Positions 56,044 through 63,991 of a DNA stretch of 64,000 bases are shown here, one piece after another. The notes beneath the pieces are model-generated. The model was given only the letters and a program-made list of their open reading frames with translations. It was not told the DNA's origin and did no database searches. Source of the stretch: CAYPHY01 sp964410625 (GTDB lineage: Bacteria; Chloroflexota; Anaerolineae; Promineifilales; Promineifilaceae); NCBI GenBank assembly GCA_964410625.1, contig CAYPHY010000009.1, positions 1 to 64,000 on the forward strand. Reading direction: 5' to 3'. Each line of letters starts with the position of its first letter. Within the stretch, counting starts at the first letter, position 1. Position numbers and translations under genes: made by a program.

Positions 56044-56907
56044 ATGGATTGGTTTCAGATTGGTGGTTTACCGGAACGAGTTTGTATCGTTGGTTTAGGG
56101 TTAATGGGCGGGTCGCTGGCGATGGCATTGCGCGGCCGTGTCTCCACGATCATTGGCGTTGACGCAAACGCCGATACCCGTCAGATGGCGCTAGAACAGC
56201 AGATTGTCCACCAGGCGACGGCCGACCTCGCCGAAGGCATTCGCCACGCTGACCTGCTTATTCTCGCCACCCCGGTGCGGTCAATCTTGCAGCTCTTAGC
56301 TGAGCTTCCCCGTCTACGGCCGGATGGTTGCCTGGTCTTGGACATCGGCAGCACGAAGCAGGTGATTTGCGACGCGATGACCGCATTGCCCGATAGCTTC
56401 CAGGCGATAGGCGGCCACCCGATGTGCGGCCGCGAGACCGCCGGACTGGCTGCGGCAACGGCCGATCTCTACCAGGGTCATACCTTCATCCTCTGTCGCC
56501 ATGGGCGAACAACGGCCGCCGTTGAAGCCGTGGCGCTCAATTTGATTGCGACGATTGGCAGCCGTCCCCTGTTTCTCTCGCCGCAAGACCACGATGTAGC
56601 GGTGGCGGCCGTGAGCCACTTACCCTATCTGGTGGCGGCGGCGTTAATAGACCAGTCAGATGAGAAACATTGGCCGGTCAGCGCTTCCGGCTTCCGCGAT
56701 ACCACACGCCTGGCGGGGACCGATCCGCGGATGATCCTCGACGTGTTATTGACCAATCGTGAGGCAGTGTTGGTTGGGTTACAGGCTTACCAGGGGGAAC
56801 TTTCTCAGGTGGCAGAATGGTTGGCCGCGGCCGACGAGACGGCGCTGCTTGAGTGGGTGCAGAACGTTAACGGCCGCTACCAAGAGTACCGTCGCCAGCG
56901 TACCTGA
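56044..56907 (+). CDS. tyrA: Prephenate/arogenate dehydrogenase
   Basis: 287 aa. NAD(P) motif CIVGLGLMGGSLAMAL, then the catalytic His in IGGHPMCGRETAG and the dimer-forming helical domain with AAVSHLPYLVAAAL and SGFRDTTRLAGTDP. It oxidises and decarboxylates prephenate to 4-hydroxyphenylpyruvate (or arogenate to tyrosine). No chorismate mutase or ACT domain is fused. Start ATG is given by the TATAAT box 7 nt upstream; the longer frame would run into the hsp20 terminator. Stand-alone gene. Confidence 0.92.
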   Translation: MDWFQIGGLPERVCIVGLGLMGGSLAMALRGRVSTIIGVDANADTRQMALEQQIVHQATADLAEGIRHADLLILATPVRSILQLLAELPRLRPDGCLVLDIGSTKQVICDAMTALPDSFQAIGGHPMCGRETAGLAAATADLYQGHTFILCRHGRTTAAVEAVALNLIATIGSRPLFLSPQDHDVAVAAVSHLPYLVAAALIDQSDEKHWPVSASGFRDTTRLAGTDPRMILDVLLTNREAVLVGLQAYQGELSQVAEWLAAADETALLEWVQNVNGRYQEYRRQRT

Positions 56908-56920
56908 TCCGTTCAGGTTA

Positions 56921-57610
56921 TTAGCTAACTTCCGGTGTGAGTTGCTGGTAATAATTGCAGAGGTCTTTCAGCGGACAGATGGCGCAGTGGGGATTGCGGG
57001 CGCGGCAGATTTCGCGGCCGTGGCGGATCAAGTTGAGGTGCATCGGGTAAAAGGTCTCTGGATCGCCCATGGATTCGAGGATAGCGTGCGCTTTTTCGGC
57101 GCTGACACGCGGGCCGATCAGCCCCAGACGGCCGGTGACGCGATGGACATGGGTATCCACCGGAAAGGCGGGACGGCCGAAGGCGAAGAGCAGGATGATC
57201 GCCGCCGTCTTTGGCCCAATGCCGTCAATCGCCGTCAACCACGCTTTCGCTTCTTCCAACGGCAGTTCCATCAAAAAATCGAGGCTTAGTTCGCCGCGTG
57301 TCTCGTAGATATGGCGTAGTGCAGCCTGGATTCGTGGCCCCTTCTGGTTCGCCAACCCTGCCGAGCGTATCGTTGTCACGACATCGGCCGTTGGCGCATT
57401 CATCACTGCTTCCCAGGAAGGGAAACGTTCTTTCAAGGCGAAAAAGCCCTTATCACGGTTGATGTCAGAGGTAGATTGGGAGAGGATGGTGGAGACCAGT
57501 TCGTCTATCGGGGGGAGGTGCGGCCGCCAGGTTGGTTCGCCATACGTTTCCTTGAGGATTTGATAGACGGCCGCGTACTTTTCCACCGGTTCTAGTTGCA
57601 ACGATTCCAT
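56921..57610 (-). CDS. nth: Endonuclease III-like DNA glycosylase
   Basis: 229 aa. Base-excision repair of oxidised pyrimidines. Helix-hairpin-helix AIDGIGPKTAAIILL with the catalytic Lys, Asp in FPVDTHVHRV, and an Fe-S cluster C-x6-C-x2-C-x5-C (CRARNPHCAICPLKDLC). AGAGGG precedes the ATG, and a TAGAAT box ends 8 nt before it. Convergent with tyrA. Confidence 0.93.
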   Translation of the reverse strand: MESLQLEPVEKYAAVYQILKETYGEPTWRPHLPPIDELVSTILSQSTSDINRDKGFFALKERFPSWEAVMNAPTADVVTTIRSAGLANQKGPRIQAALRHIYETRGELSLDFLMELPLEEAKAWLTAIDGIGPKTAAIILLFAFGRPAFPVDTHVHRVTGRLGLIGPRVSAEKAHAILESMGDPETFYPMHLNLIRHGREICRARNPHCAICPLKDLCNYYQQLTPEVS

Positions 57611-57654
57611 ACCCTCTTATTCTAGCCCTTTCTCCCCCATCTGCCGACCAATCC

Positions 57655-57690
57655 TCTCCCCACTCCTCACTCCCCACTCTCCACTACTCC
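57655..57690. repeat. CCCCACT/CTCCACT heptamer array
   Basis: Pyrimidine-rich period-7 units (CCCCACTCCTCACTCCCCAC) reach into the 3' end of the regulator gene at 57684, encoding its last residues. Confidence 0.7.
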
Positions 57691-58007
57691 GGCTTCCACG
57701 ACAGGGAGTTGTGACGCAAGGCGTCGAGTTGCTGCCAATGTTGGTTAATGGCAGCACGGCCGTCGGCGGTCAGTGCCACTTGTGTGTTCGGCTTCTTGCC
57801 GATGAACTGCTTCTCAATCTGTACCAGCTTCCCTTCCTCCAGCTTAGAGAGATGGCTGGAAAGGTTGCCCTTAGAAAGTCCAGTCAGCCGTTGCAAATAG
57901 AGGAAATCCGCGCTTTCACAGGCGGCGAGGGCGGTCATAATCGCCAACCGTGCCGGTTCATGGATCAGCTTGTTTAGATTCGCCAATTCTTCAAATAGTT
58001 CAGCCAT
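57684..58007 (-). CDS. Winged-helix transcriptional regulator
   Basis: 107 aa, DNA-binding wing-helix of the ArsR/MarR-like type (LIHEPARLAIMTALAA, LTGLSKGNLSSHLSKLEEGKLV, KPNTQVALTADGRAAI). It is the last gene of an operon with two membrane proteins and overlaps the previous gene by 8 bp. The twin palindromes around the operon promoter (59270-59349) are its probable binding sites, giving autoregulation. No metal-binding cysteines are present. Confidence 0.85.
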   Translation of the reverse strand: MAELFEELANLNKLIHEPARLAIMTALAACESADFLYLQRLTGLSKGNLSSHLSKLEEGKLVQIEKQFIGKKPNTQVALTADGRAAINQHWQQLDALRHNSLSWKPE

Positions 58008-58608
58008 TTTGCTCCCGTGAATTAAGCTGGAATGTGCGAACCAAAAGAATATGATCGAGGATACTGGTTAAAACAATCGCTGCCCCACCGGCAATAAAGA
58101 AAACGTCGCTGGCTACAAAAACATTTTCTGAAGATAGATTGAAAAACAGGGGTAGAAAGCCAATGCCAATGAACAGCAAGCCCGCCACTATATAGTACCA
58201 ACGATAGCGCTGGGTGCGAACTCGCGCAAGGTACATTAGATACCCTCCAAATACAATGATAGCCAGGCCAACAGGCAAGCGCAGAAGGAGGTCGCCGATA
58301 ACAGCAGCGAGGAACAAGACGATGAAAATTCTCCCTTCTCGTTCTTCTCGTTGCTGATCTTCCCAAGCGCGTCTGACCTTGCCAAAGCGATTGCTATAGT
58401 ATTGGCTGATTAGCCAATATAATCCACCAACCAGTAATAATCCCCATAGCGTCCAGGTACGGCCGATAACCGTTTGCTCCAACCAGGGGAAGTATCCAGC
58501 GTTATCCAGGCCCAAGAGGATAAAGTAGATGCCTAATGGCACAAACTTCAATCCTTGCAGTTGGTTATAGTTCTGGGTGACGTACTGTACACGGTTCAAG
58601 TTCATCAT
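58000..58608 (-). CDS. Multi-spanning membrane protein, paralogue A
   Basis: 202 aa, about five membrane segments after a short N-terminal helix with MNLNRVQYVTQNYNQLQGLKF. The same opening (MRYVTENYLNLQGLRW) begins the neighbour at 58676, so the two are paralogues from a duplication. ATG at 58608 with GGAG 6 nt upstream. Function unknown; controlled by the regulator encoded next. Confidence 0.7.
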   Translation of the reverse strand: MMNLNRVQYVTQNYNQLQGLKFVPLGIYFILLGLDNAGYFPWLEQTVIGRTWTLWGLLLVGGLYWLISQYYSNRFGKVRRAWEDQQREEREGRIFIVLFLAAVIGDLLLRLPVGLAIIVFGGYLMYLARVRTQRYRWYYIVAGLLFIGIGFLPLFFNLSSENVFVASDVFFIAGGAAIVLTSILDHILLVRTFQLNSREQNG

Positions 58609-58675
58609 ATGTGACTCCTTTATCCACAATCTACTGCATCTATAAGACGCTGTAGGTAGTATGGATACACTTAAC

Positions 58676-59245
58676 TCACTCTACTGGGTGCAGATTCCGG
58701 GCTAAAAATAGGTGATCAAACAAGCCGATGATGATCAAACTGATACCGGTGGTTAACCAAACGACAAAACCCGCTCGCAGGAAGGGAGTTGCTGGCGGAA
58801 CAAGCAGCACAAGAGTGAAATCTAATGCGAAGACCAGCAGCGCGGCCGCCAGATAATGCCAACGATACGGCCGTCCCAGTTTCAAAAAGAGCAGCAAGAT
58901 TCCGGCAGCAACGACAAGCGGCGCGATAAAAATGGGCGGGTGAAGCGTGCGATCAATCAAGAAGGAAGTCAACGCTGCGGCAAAGAGAATGCCAAATCGC
59001 CATAGCTCCACTTGTACATTAGCTGGCTGCTGCACATGACCGTACTGTTTGGTGTAGTAAGTCCCACTCCACCAAAAGAGAGCCAATGCCAGTGGTATGC
59101 CAACGATCAGTAAGGACAGGGTGGGGATTAGAGCGGCGTCTTCGGCCGCGACCAACAAACATAGCCCTCCCCAGCATACCCAGCGCAACCCTTGTAGGTT
59201 AAGATAGTTTTCCGTTACATAGCGCATCCGTCTCAGGTCTTGCAT
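58676..59245 (-). CDS. Multi-spanning membrane protein, paralogue B
   Basis: 189 aa, about five to six membrane segments; shares the N-terminal NYLNLQGLRW motif and layout with the next gene. First gene of the operon. GGAG lies about 9 nt before the ATG. Function unknown. Confidence 0.7.
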   Translation of the reverse strand: MQDLRRMRYVTENYLNLQGLRWVCWGGLCLLVAAEDAALIPTLSLLIVGIPLALALFWWSGTYYTKQYGHVQQPANVQVELWRFGILFAAALTSFLIDRTLHPPIFIAPLVVAAGILLLFLKLGRPYRWHYLAAALLVFALDFTLVLLVPPATPFLRAGFVVWLTTGISLIIIGLFDHLFLARNLHPVE

Positions 59246-59269
59246 TTTAATCTCTCCTTTTCTGGAAAC

Positions 59270-59349
59270 TGGTTTGCATTACAAACCATATACCGCACAT
59301 TATAGAAGGAATGATAGTTTTTGTCAAGAACCGGTTTGCAGCACAAACT
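59270..59349 (-). promoter_or_regulatory. Perfect consensus promoter flanked by two operator palindromes
   Basis: On the minus strand TTGACA (59322-59327) and TATAAT (59299-59304) are 17 bp apart, the exact consensus. TGGTTTGCATTACAAACCA (59270-59288) lies just after the start of transcription, and GGTTTG-N5-CAAACT (59333-59349) just upstream of the -35 box. Two equal sites bracketing the promoter suggest strong repression by the operon's own winged-helix protein. Confidence 0.8.
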
Positions 59350-59405
59350 TATGGATAATGTAATTTATGGTGGGCAATATAAAAGTTGACTCTGAGGAAA
59401 ACGTG

Positions 59406-59819
59406 CTACTTCTTACTAACCTCAAACACGTTTGCTGACCGAAAGAAACACACATCAAATTCAGCGAAAAAATTCATCTGACCCAGAATCAAAGGAACTT
59501 GCTCAGCGTTAGTCCAAGCAAATGCAAGGCGTACGGGCTTAAACGGAGCAATGGTCGCTGTTAAGATAATCCCCCGTGCTTCAAAATGCGCCAAGTTGCC
59601 AGACAATTGAAGAGAGTATTGCTGTTGTTCCCAAACTGCGCCTAATTCAAGTCCAAGACGAAATGGAAGAACGCTAACGTCGGCTCCTGAATCTAATAAG
59701 CCGGACACTGTTCGAGATTGATTCTGATATTGAAGTGTTAAGGGGAGTTGAGGTCGAAGGACAACTTCGCTATTCGGCTTTTGAATAGGAACGTAAGGAA
59801 ATTGAAGACGGTCAGCCAT
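59406..59819 (-). CDS. Retropepsin-like aspartic protease-fold protein, second copy
   Basis: 137 aa. Motif LLDSGADVSVLP and later VPLILGQMNFFAEFDV, as in single-domain aspartyl proteases. ATG at 59819 (MADRLQFPY) is chosen; it overlaps the stop of the small gene before it by 8 bp. Same layout as 14550-15353, but the partner gene is of another type. Confidence 0.68.
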   Translation of the reverse strand: MADRLQFPYVPIQKPNSEVVLRPQLPLTLQYQNQSRTVSGLLDSGADVSVLPFRLGLELGAVWEQQQYSLQLSGNLAHFEARGIILTATIAPFKPVRLAFAWTNAEQVPLILGQMNFFAEFDVCFFRSANVFEVSKK

Positions 59820-60024
59820 CTTTTGCCTTTTCATCATTAAGCATTTGCCACAGTGTTTGGGCAGCTTCTGGCGCATCGTATGGTGACCAAACCTCATAAG
59901 TTGTTCCAGGTGTGAAGAAAGCTTCACTATCGAGCGCAAGGTCGTTGAGCAAAACTTGCATCACTCGCAGTTTGTCAACACGACTTAGCTTGTGTAGTGT
60001 CTTAAGAAGTTCAACTGAGACCAT
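59812..60024 (-). CDS. Small helical partner of the retropepsin-like protein
   Basis: 70 aa: VSVELLKTLHKLSRVDKLRVMQVLLNDL, then a short tail with YEVWSPYDAPEAA. GAGG precedes the ATG. Genes of this size and tone often precede retropepsin-like genes; an antitoxin-like or targeting role is possible but not shown. Confidence 0.6.
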   Translation of the reverse strand: MVSVELLKTLHKLSRVDKLRVMQVLLNDLALDSEAFFTPGTTYEVWSPYDAPEAAQTLWQMLNDEKAKDG

Positions 60025-60159
60025 AGTTCCTCGCCCTCAGGATAGGAGGCTTACTTATGAATGATGTCATTCCGCTAGCCAGATTTCTGCAACAGCTATG
60101 TGTCTAATTATATCACTAAATCGCCGCTTCTTCTCGTTTCGTATGATAGTCGCTATGAA

Positions 60160-61929
60160 TTATAAACGCGCACGTTTGACGCGTGTGTTGATTTGTTGCA
60201 GAAGTGCGTCACGCACGGCCGTTCGCTCTTTTTCCCCCAAGCCCAACAACTCAAAAACAAGCTCATCCATCTCCCGGCGGTCGGGTTGGGCCAGTTCATA
60301 GCTCACCTCGCGCAACGGCCGTTCTGCCAGTCGGGCGAAGCTTTCCCCTAATGCGGCCGTTTGCTCTGACGTAAGTTGGCGCGGGTCGGGCAGGTACATA
60401 TCCTCCAGTTCGTAGGAAGCTAACCACAGAACCCCTTCGCCAAAGTTGACCCGCCCCTGTAACTCACATTGTAGGGCAAACCAGGCACTATTCAGCAAGG
60501 CCGCGGCCGCCAGCAAGGGGACATCGTTAGCGAGGTAAATCCCATATAATTGCTGGTCAATCAACAGAGGGGTGTCGAGTAAGGGAACAAAGTGGCGCTG
60601 CCAGATGCCTTTGGGCAGCACGAGATCGGCCGTTGCTTGCTCCGCTAACCCATACCAGGGACGGCGACCGGCACAGGTGCGTCGTCGGTCAACTCCCTGC
60701 TGTTCGCCCCAGGCCAGGTAATTGGCTACGGCCGTGCCATGTAATTCAGCATCGGGCGGGATGACGAGGAGTTCGTGACCGCTGTGATGGGAGTGCAGGC
60801 GCAGATGTTCCACGTGGCGCAGCGACTTGAGCGCCGGTTGCCGGAAGGCAGGTTCGATGCCCCACCGTTCAATTGTTGCTTGATCCAGATAGAAGAAGGC
60901 GTTGGCCCCGGTGGTGAAGCCACGGCTAATGGTTGCCCAGCGCTTGAGCGGAACGAGCGCGGCCGTTTCCGCGCGACGCAAATGGAGATAAACAGCCGGG
61001 GCGCGTAGTTTCGCTCCCCAGCGTTCACCGGCCGCCAACTCATCCTGACGCTGGACGCGCACGATGGCCGCTTCCGTTTGGCGGTCGTTTGCGGGGAGCA
61101 AGCGGCTGATCAGGCGCTCGACCGCGCCCACCCGCCGTTCATCAGCGGCCGTGTCGCCGAGCAACAGTTGTAGCGGCGCGGTCAATTGCACCAATCGCAC
61201 CAGGTTGTTGTTTCGCGCGGCCAGGTTGCTGCATTTTTCGAGGACAACCAGACAGGTGTTGACCCGCGCATCATCGAACCAGCGTTCAACCTTCGATTCA
61301 ATGATGGCAACCAGGCGGAAATGATCAAGCAAGAACTGTTTCAGCGGTTGTCCATAGGCAACGTCGAGCCAACCATTAGGGACGATGAACCCCAATCGGC
61401 CGTTCTCGCGCAAGAAGGCCGCGCTATGCAGAAAGAAATAGGCATGTAGCCCGGCACGGCCGCCGAGCAACGCCTGCCAGGATGCGGGAACCAGCGGCCG
61501 TCGTTCTGCCGCTGGAGAGGCTTCATGGGTAGGGAGGGTGAGTTGTTGCGCGGTCGTGGGGTCGAGGCGGCCGATCCATTCGGCGCGGGTATAGGGTGGG
61601 TTGCCGATGATTGCGTCAAACGGGGGTAGGGCAGCGGCTTGCAGCGTGAAGAAGTTGGCCGGGATAATCTGGGCATGTGGCAGGTGGGTTTGGGCAGTTG
61701 CTGCCACTTGCGGGTCTAACTCAACGCCCGTCAACTGTTCCGCAGCTAGACCGGTTGGCGCGGAGGAGAGCCATTGTTGCCATTGAGTAGCCCGTTGTAA
61801 CAACGCTCCCATGCCACAACTGGGATCAAGCACGCGCCCGACCGCTCCACGGAGGCAAAAACCGAGCAAAAGGTCAGCGACATGGGTTGGCGTCGCATAT
61901 TGGCCCCAGGTGCGTTGCTTGTTGGTCAC
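60160..61929 (-). CDS. Large N6-adenine DNA methyltransferase
   Basis: 589 aa. Gamma-class methylase: QYATPTHVADLL, SAM motif VLDPSCGMGALL, catalytic IIGNPPYTRAEW, then HAYFFLHSAAFLRENGRLGFIVPNGWL. The second half (about 290-560) is a target-recognition region (ISRGFTTGANAFFYL). This is the architecture of Eco57I/type IIG methylases without a nuclease domain, so it is an orphan methylase or half of a lost system. GTG start at 61929; boxes with A2/T6 lie 4-7 nt upstream (CATTAT, CATCAT), matching leaderless starts elsewhere. Confidence 0.85.
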   Translation of the reverse strand: MTNKQRTWGQYATPTHVADLLLGFCLRGAVGRVLDPSCGMGALLQRATQWQQWLSSAPTGLAAEQLTGVELDPQVAATAQTHLPHAQIIPANFFTLQAAALPPFDAIIGNPPYTRAEWIGRLDPTTAQQLTLPTHEASPAAERRPLVPASWQALLGGRAGLHAYFFLHSAAFLRENGRLGFIVPNGWLDVAYGQPLKQFLLDHFRLVAIIESKVERWFDDARVNTCLVVLEKCSNLAARNNNLVRLVQLTAPLQLLLGDTAADERRVGAVERLISRLLPANDRQTEAAIVRVQRQDELAAGERWGAKLRAPAVYLHLRRAETAALVPLKRWATISRGFTTGANAFFYLDQATIERWGIEPAFRQPALKSLRHVEHLRLHSHHSGHELLVIPPDAELHGTAVANYLAWGEQQGVDRRRTCAGRRPWYGLAEQATADLVLPKGIWQRHFVPLLDTPLLIDQQLYGIYLANDVPLLAAAALLNSAWFALQCELQGRVNFGEGVLWLASYELEDMYLPDPRQLTSEQTAALGESFARLAERPLREVSYELAQPDRREMDELVFELLGLGEKERTAVRDALLQQINTRVKRARL

Positions 61930-61987
61930 GGGTATAATGATGACACAGTCTTGAAAAGACAACAACGGGAAGCTACAACAGATTAGG

Positions 61988-62025
61988 ATTTATGCATCGA
62001 ATTAACACGAATTAACGCGAATGTT
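61988..62025. repeat. ATTAACACGAATTAACGCGA-type units
   Basis: 10-nt units in the gap between the methylase and the hypothetical gene at 62097; family of 46190-46262. Confidence 0.6.
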
Positions 62026-62096
62026 CACCTTGTTTTCGTCGAAAAAATGCGCTAATCCGTTTGTTTGCTCATCCGTTGTAGTCAGCGAGAAAACAA

Positions 62097-62564
62097 ATGG
62101 CGGCCGACAAAATCTTATCCCAGAAACAGTTCTTACACACCCTGCCGGATGCAACTACTCCCCATTTGCCTCTGGAACTACAAGGGATTCAAGTGCGGCG
62201 ACCGTGGCAATGGCTGATACAGCTACACTACGGCGACCCCAGCCTGCACTTTGAAGTTTCCCATGTCTCGCGGCTCAATGGCTGGGAGTTGGGTTTCCAC
62301 TGCGAGTCACGCGATCACCAGCTAAATTATATCCTTCTGAAGGGATTTCAAGCGCATCTGGTGGAAATCAAAGATACGCTCGGTGATCAAATAGAGGCGG
62401 AGATGTGGGACAAGGGCTGGACGAAGATATATGAAGTTTACCCAGGGAAAACAATGACAACGGAGTATCAGGCCAATGTCGGCCGTCGCCTGGCGGAAAT
62501 CATTTGTTGCTTGCAGCCGATCTTTGCGGAGTTGAGGAGCGAGACTGAGAGACTGAGAGATTAG
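62097..62564 (+). CDS. Hypothetical protein with repeat-encoded C-terminus
   Basis: 155 aa. Alpha/beta protein without recognised domain: WQWLIQLHYGDPSLHFEVSH, LGFHCESRDHQLNYILLKGF, then a helical region. The size and the GFHCE segment suggest a small cytosolic protein. The last residues (RSETERLRD) and the stop are translated from the repeat at 62540, facing the equally repeat-made end of the convergent ribA-ribD gene. The ATG is the first in the frame; no good ribosome site. Confidence 0.6.
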   Translation: MAADKILSQKQFLHTLPDATTPHLPLELQGIQVRRPWQWLIQLHYGDPSLHFEVSHVSRLNGWELGFHCESRDHQLNYILLKGFQAHLVEIKDTLGDQIEAEMWDKGWTKIYEVYPGKTMTTEYQANVGRRLAEIICCLQPIFAELRSETERLRD

Positions 62565-62610
62565 GAGATTATAGTCGCTCAGTCTCCCAGTCGCTCACTC
62601 TCTTGCTCTT
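62540..62610. repeat. GGAGATTA-type hairpin holding the ends of two convergent genes
   Basis: Purine arm (GAGACTGAGAGACTGAGAGA) and pyrimidine arm (GCTCAGTCTCCCAGTCGCTC). Each arm contains the stop codon and last codons of the gene entering it, giving SETERLRD on one side and ESERLGD on the other. Confidence 0.88.
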
Positions 62611-63991
62611 TCCACACCACATCCCCAACCAGCACTAACTCTTCACCAAATGCTTGATAATGGATGTGGTGAAGTTGGGGGAGGGGCAGCGTGTTTAGCC
62701 GCCCGTTGTTCTGGATGGCGGGAAGGCCGCCCATCAGTCGCGGGGCGATGGTTACAATCAGGCGGTCAACCAGGTGTTGGGTCAGGAAGCTGGTGATCAC
62801 CGCCGAACCCCCCTCGACCATTAGATTGATGATCCCTTGTTGCGTGAGCAATTGCAGCATCGCTCGTAGGTCAACTTGCCCTTGAAGCGTAGCTGGCAGG
62901 CGAAAGACATGCGCACCCGCCGCTTCCAACTCTAGTTGGCGTTGGGGGTCGGCCGCTTCCGTGGTCATAATCCACGGCCGGTGGCTGGGGTGGTGCAGCA
63001 ATCTGGTCTTCAAAGGAAAGCGGAGCTGGCTATCAACAACGACCGGCTGCGGGTTCGCGCCTTCAACCAGGCGCACCGTCAACTGCGGATCATCTACCAA
63101 CACCGTGCCAATGCCAACCAGGATTGCATCATGGGCAGCGCGAAGCTGGTGGGTCAGTCGCAACGTCTCCGGGCCGCTAATCGCCGTCTGCTGCCCTTTC
63201 CCGGCCGTGATCGAACCATCCAGGCTTTGGGCATAGCTCAGCGTGACAAAGGGGCGGTTGCTGGCCGACGCTTTTTGCTGCTCCCCCCCGGCTACTTCCG
63301 TACGCTCTGAAACGCCCAGACTGAAGCGATTAAAATTGAGTAGGTGGTGCATCCGGCGCATTTTGGCATTGAGGTAGGCGATATTTTCCGGGTTGGCGGC
63401 CGTTTGCAACGGAACACGCGCGGTGATCGTCAGTCCAGCTTGTTGCAATCCTTCGATCTTATCCGGGTTGTTGGTCAACAGGCGTAATGAGGAAATGCCG
63501 AGATCGCGCAGGATGAGCGCGGCCACCGTATAGTCGCGAGCGTCCGGCTCGTGACCGAGTATCAAATTCGCGTCAACCGTATCATAGCCCATGTCTTGCA
63601 AGTTATAGGCCCGCAACTTGTCCAGCAGGCCGATTCCCCGCCCTTCCTGGCGCAGATAGACGATGATCCCCTGTCCTTCGGCGGCAATCAGGCGCATCGC
63701 CGCCGCTAATTGCGGGCCGCAGTCACAACGCAACGAGCCTAATACATCACCGGTGAAACACTCGGAATGGACACGCACCAGGATGTTGGCCGGTGTGGAT
63801 CCATTGGGCGATGGGGATGTTCCTACTTCCGCAAGGGGCATAGCCCCCGGCATATCGCCCGGCAACCCGCCGACGATCAGCGCCAGATGTTCCTTATCAT
63901 CCTGATTGTTGGTGTATAGGCAAAGCTGGAACTCACCCACGTCGGTGGGGATGCGAGCGCAAGTCATCCGTTGCACAGTGAAAGCGTCCAT
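62579..63991 (-). CDS. Fused GTP cyclohydrolase II and RibD C-terminal reductase
   Basis: 470 aa from the ATG at 63991; the frame stays open to the window edge, so a longer RibB-containing start is possible. Residues 1-215 are RibA: zinc cysteines in SECFTGDVLGSLRCDCG, YLRQEGRGIGL, and TNNPDKIEGL. Residues 245-460 are the RibD reductase domain: SYAQSLDGSITA, VVDSQLRFP, LMVEGGSAVITSFL. The first opens GTP, the second reduces the ribosylamino-pyrimidine in riboflavin synthesis; the deaminase half of RibD is missing here. The tail QESERLGD comes from the repeat. Confidence 0.88.
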   Translation of the reverse strand: MDAFTVQRMTCARIPTDVGEFQLCLYTNNQDDKEHLALIVGGLPGDMPGAMPLAEVGTSPSPNGSTPANILVRVHSECFTGDVLGSLRCDCGPQLAAAMRLIAAEGQGIIVYLRQEGRGIGLLDKLRAYNLQDMGYDTVDANLILGHEPDARDYTVAALILRDLGISSLRLLTNNPDKIEGLQQAGLTITARVPLQTAANPENIAYLNAKMRRMHHLLNFNRFSLGVSERTEVAGGEQQKASASNRPFVTLSYAQSLDGSITAGKGQQTAISGPETLRLTHQLRAAHDAILVGIGTVLVDDPQLTVRLVEGANPQPVVVDSQLRFPLKTRLLHHPSHRPWIMTTEAADPQRQLELEAAGAHVFRLPATLQGQVDLRAMLQLLTQQGIINLMVEGGSAVITSFLTQHLVDRLIVTIAPRLMGGLPAIQNNGRLNTLPLPQLHHIHYQAFGEELVLVGDVVWKEQESERLGD

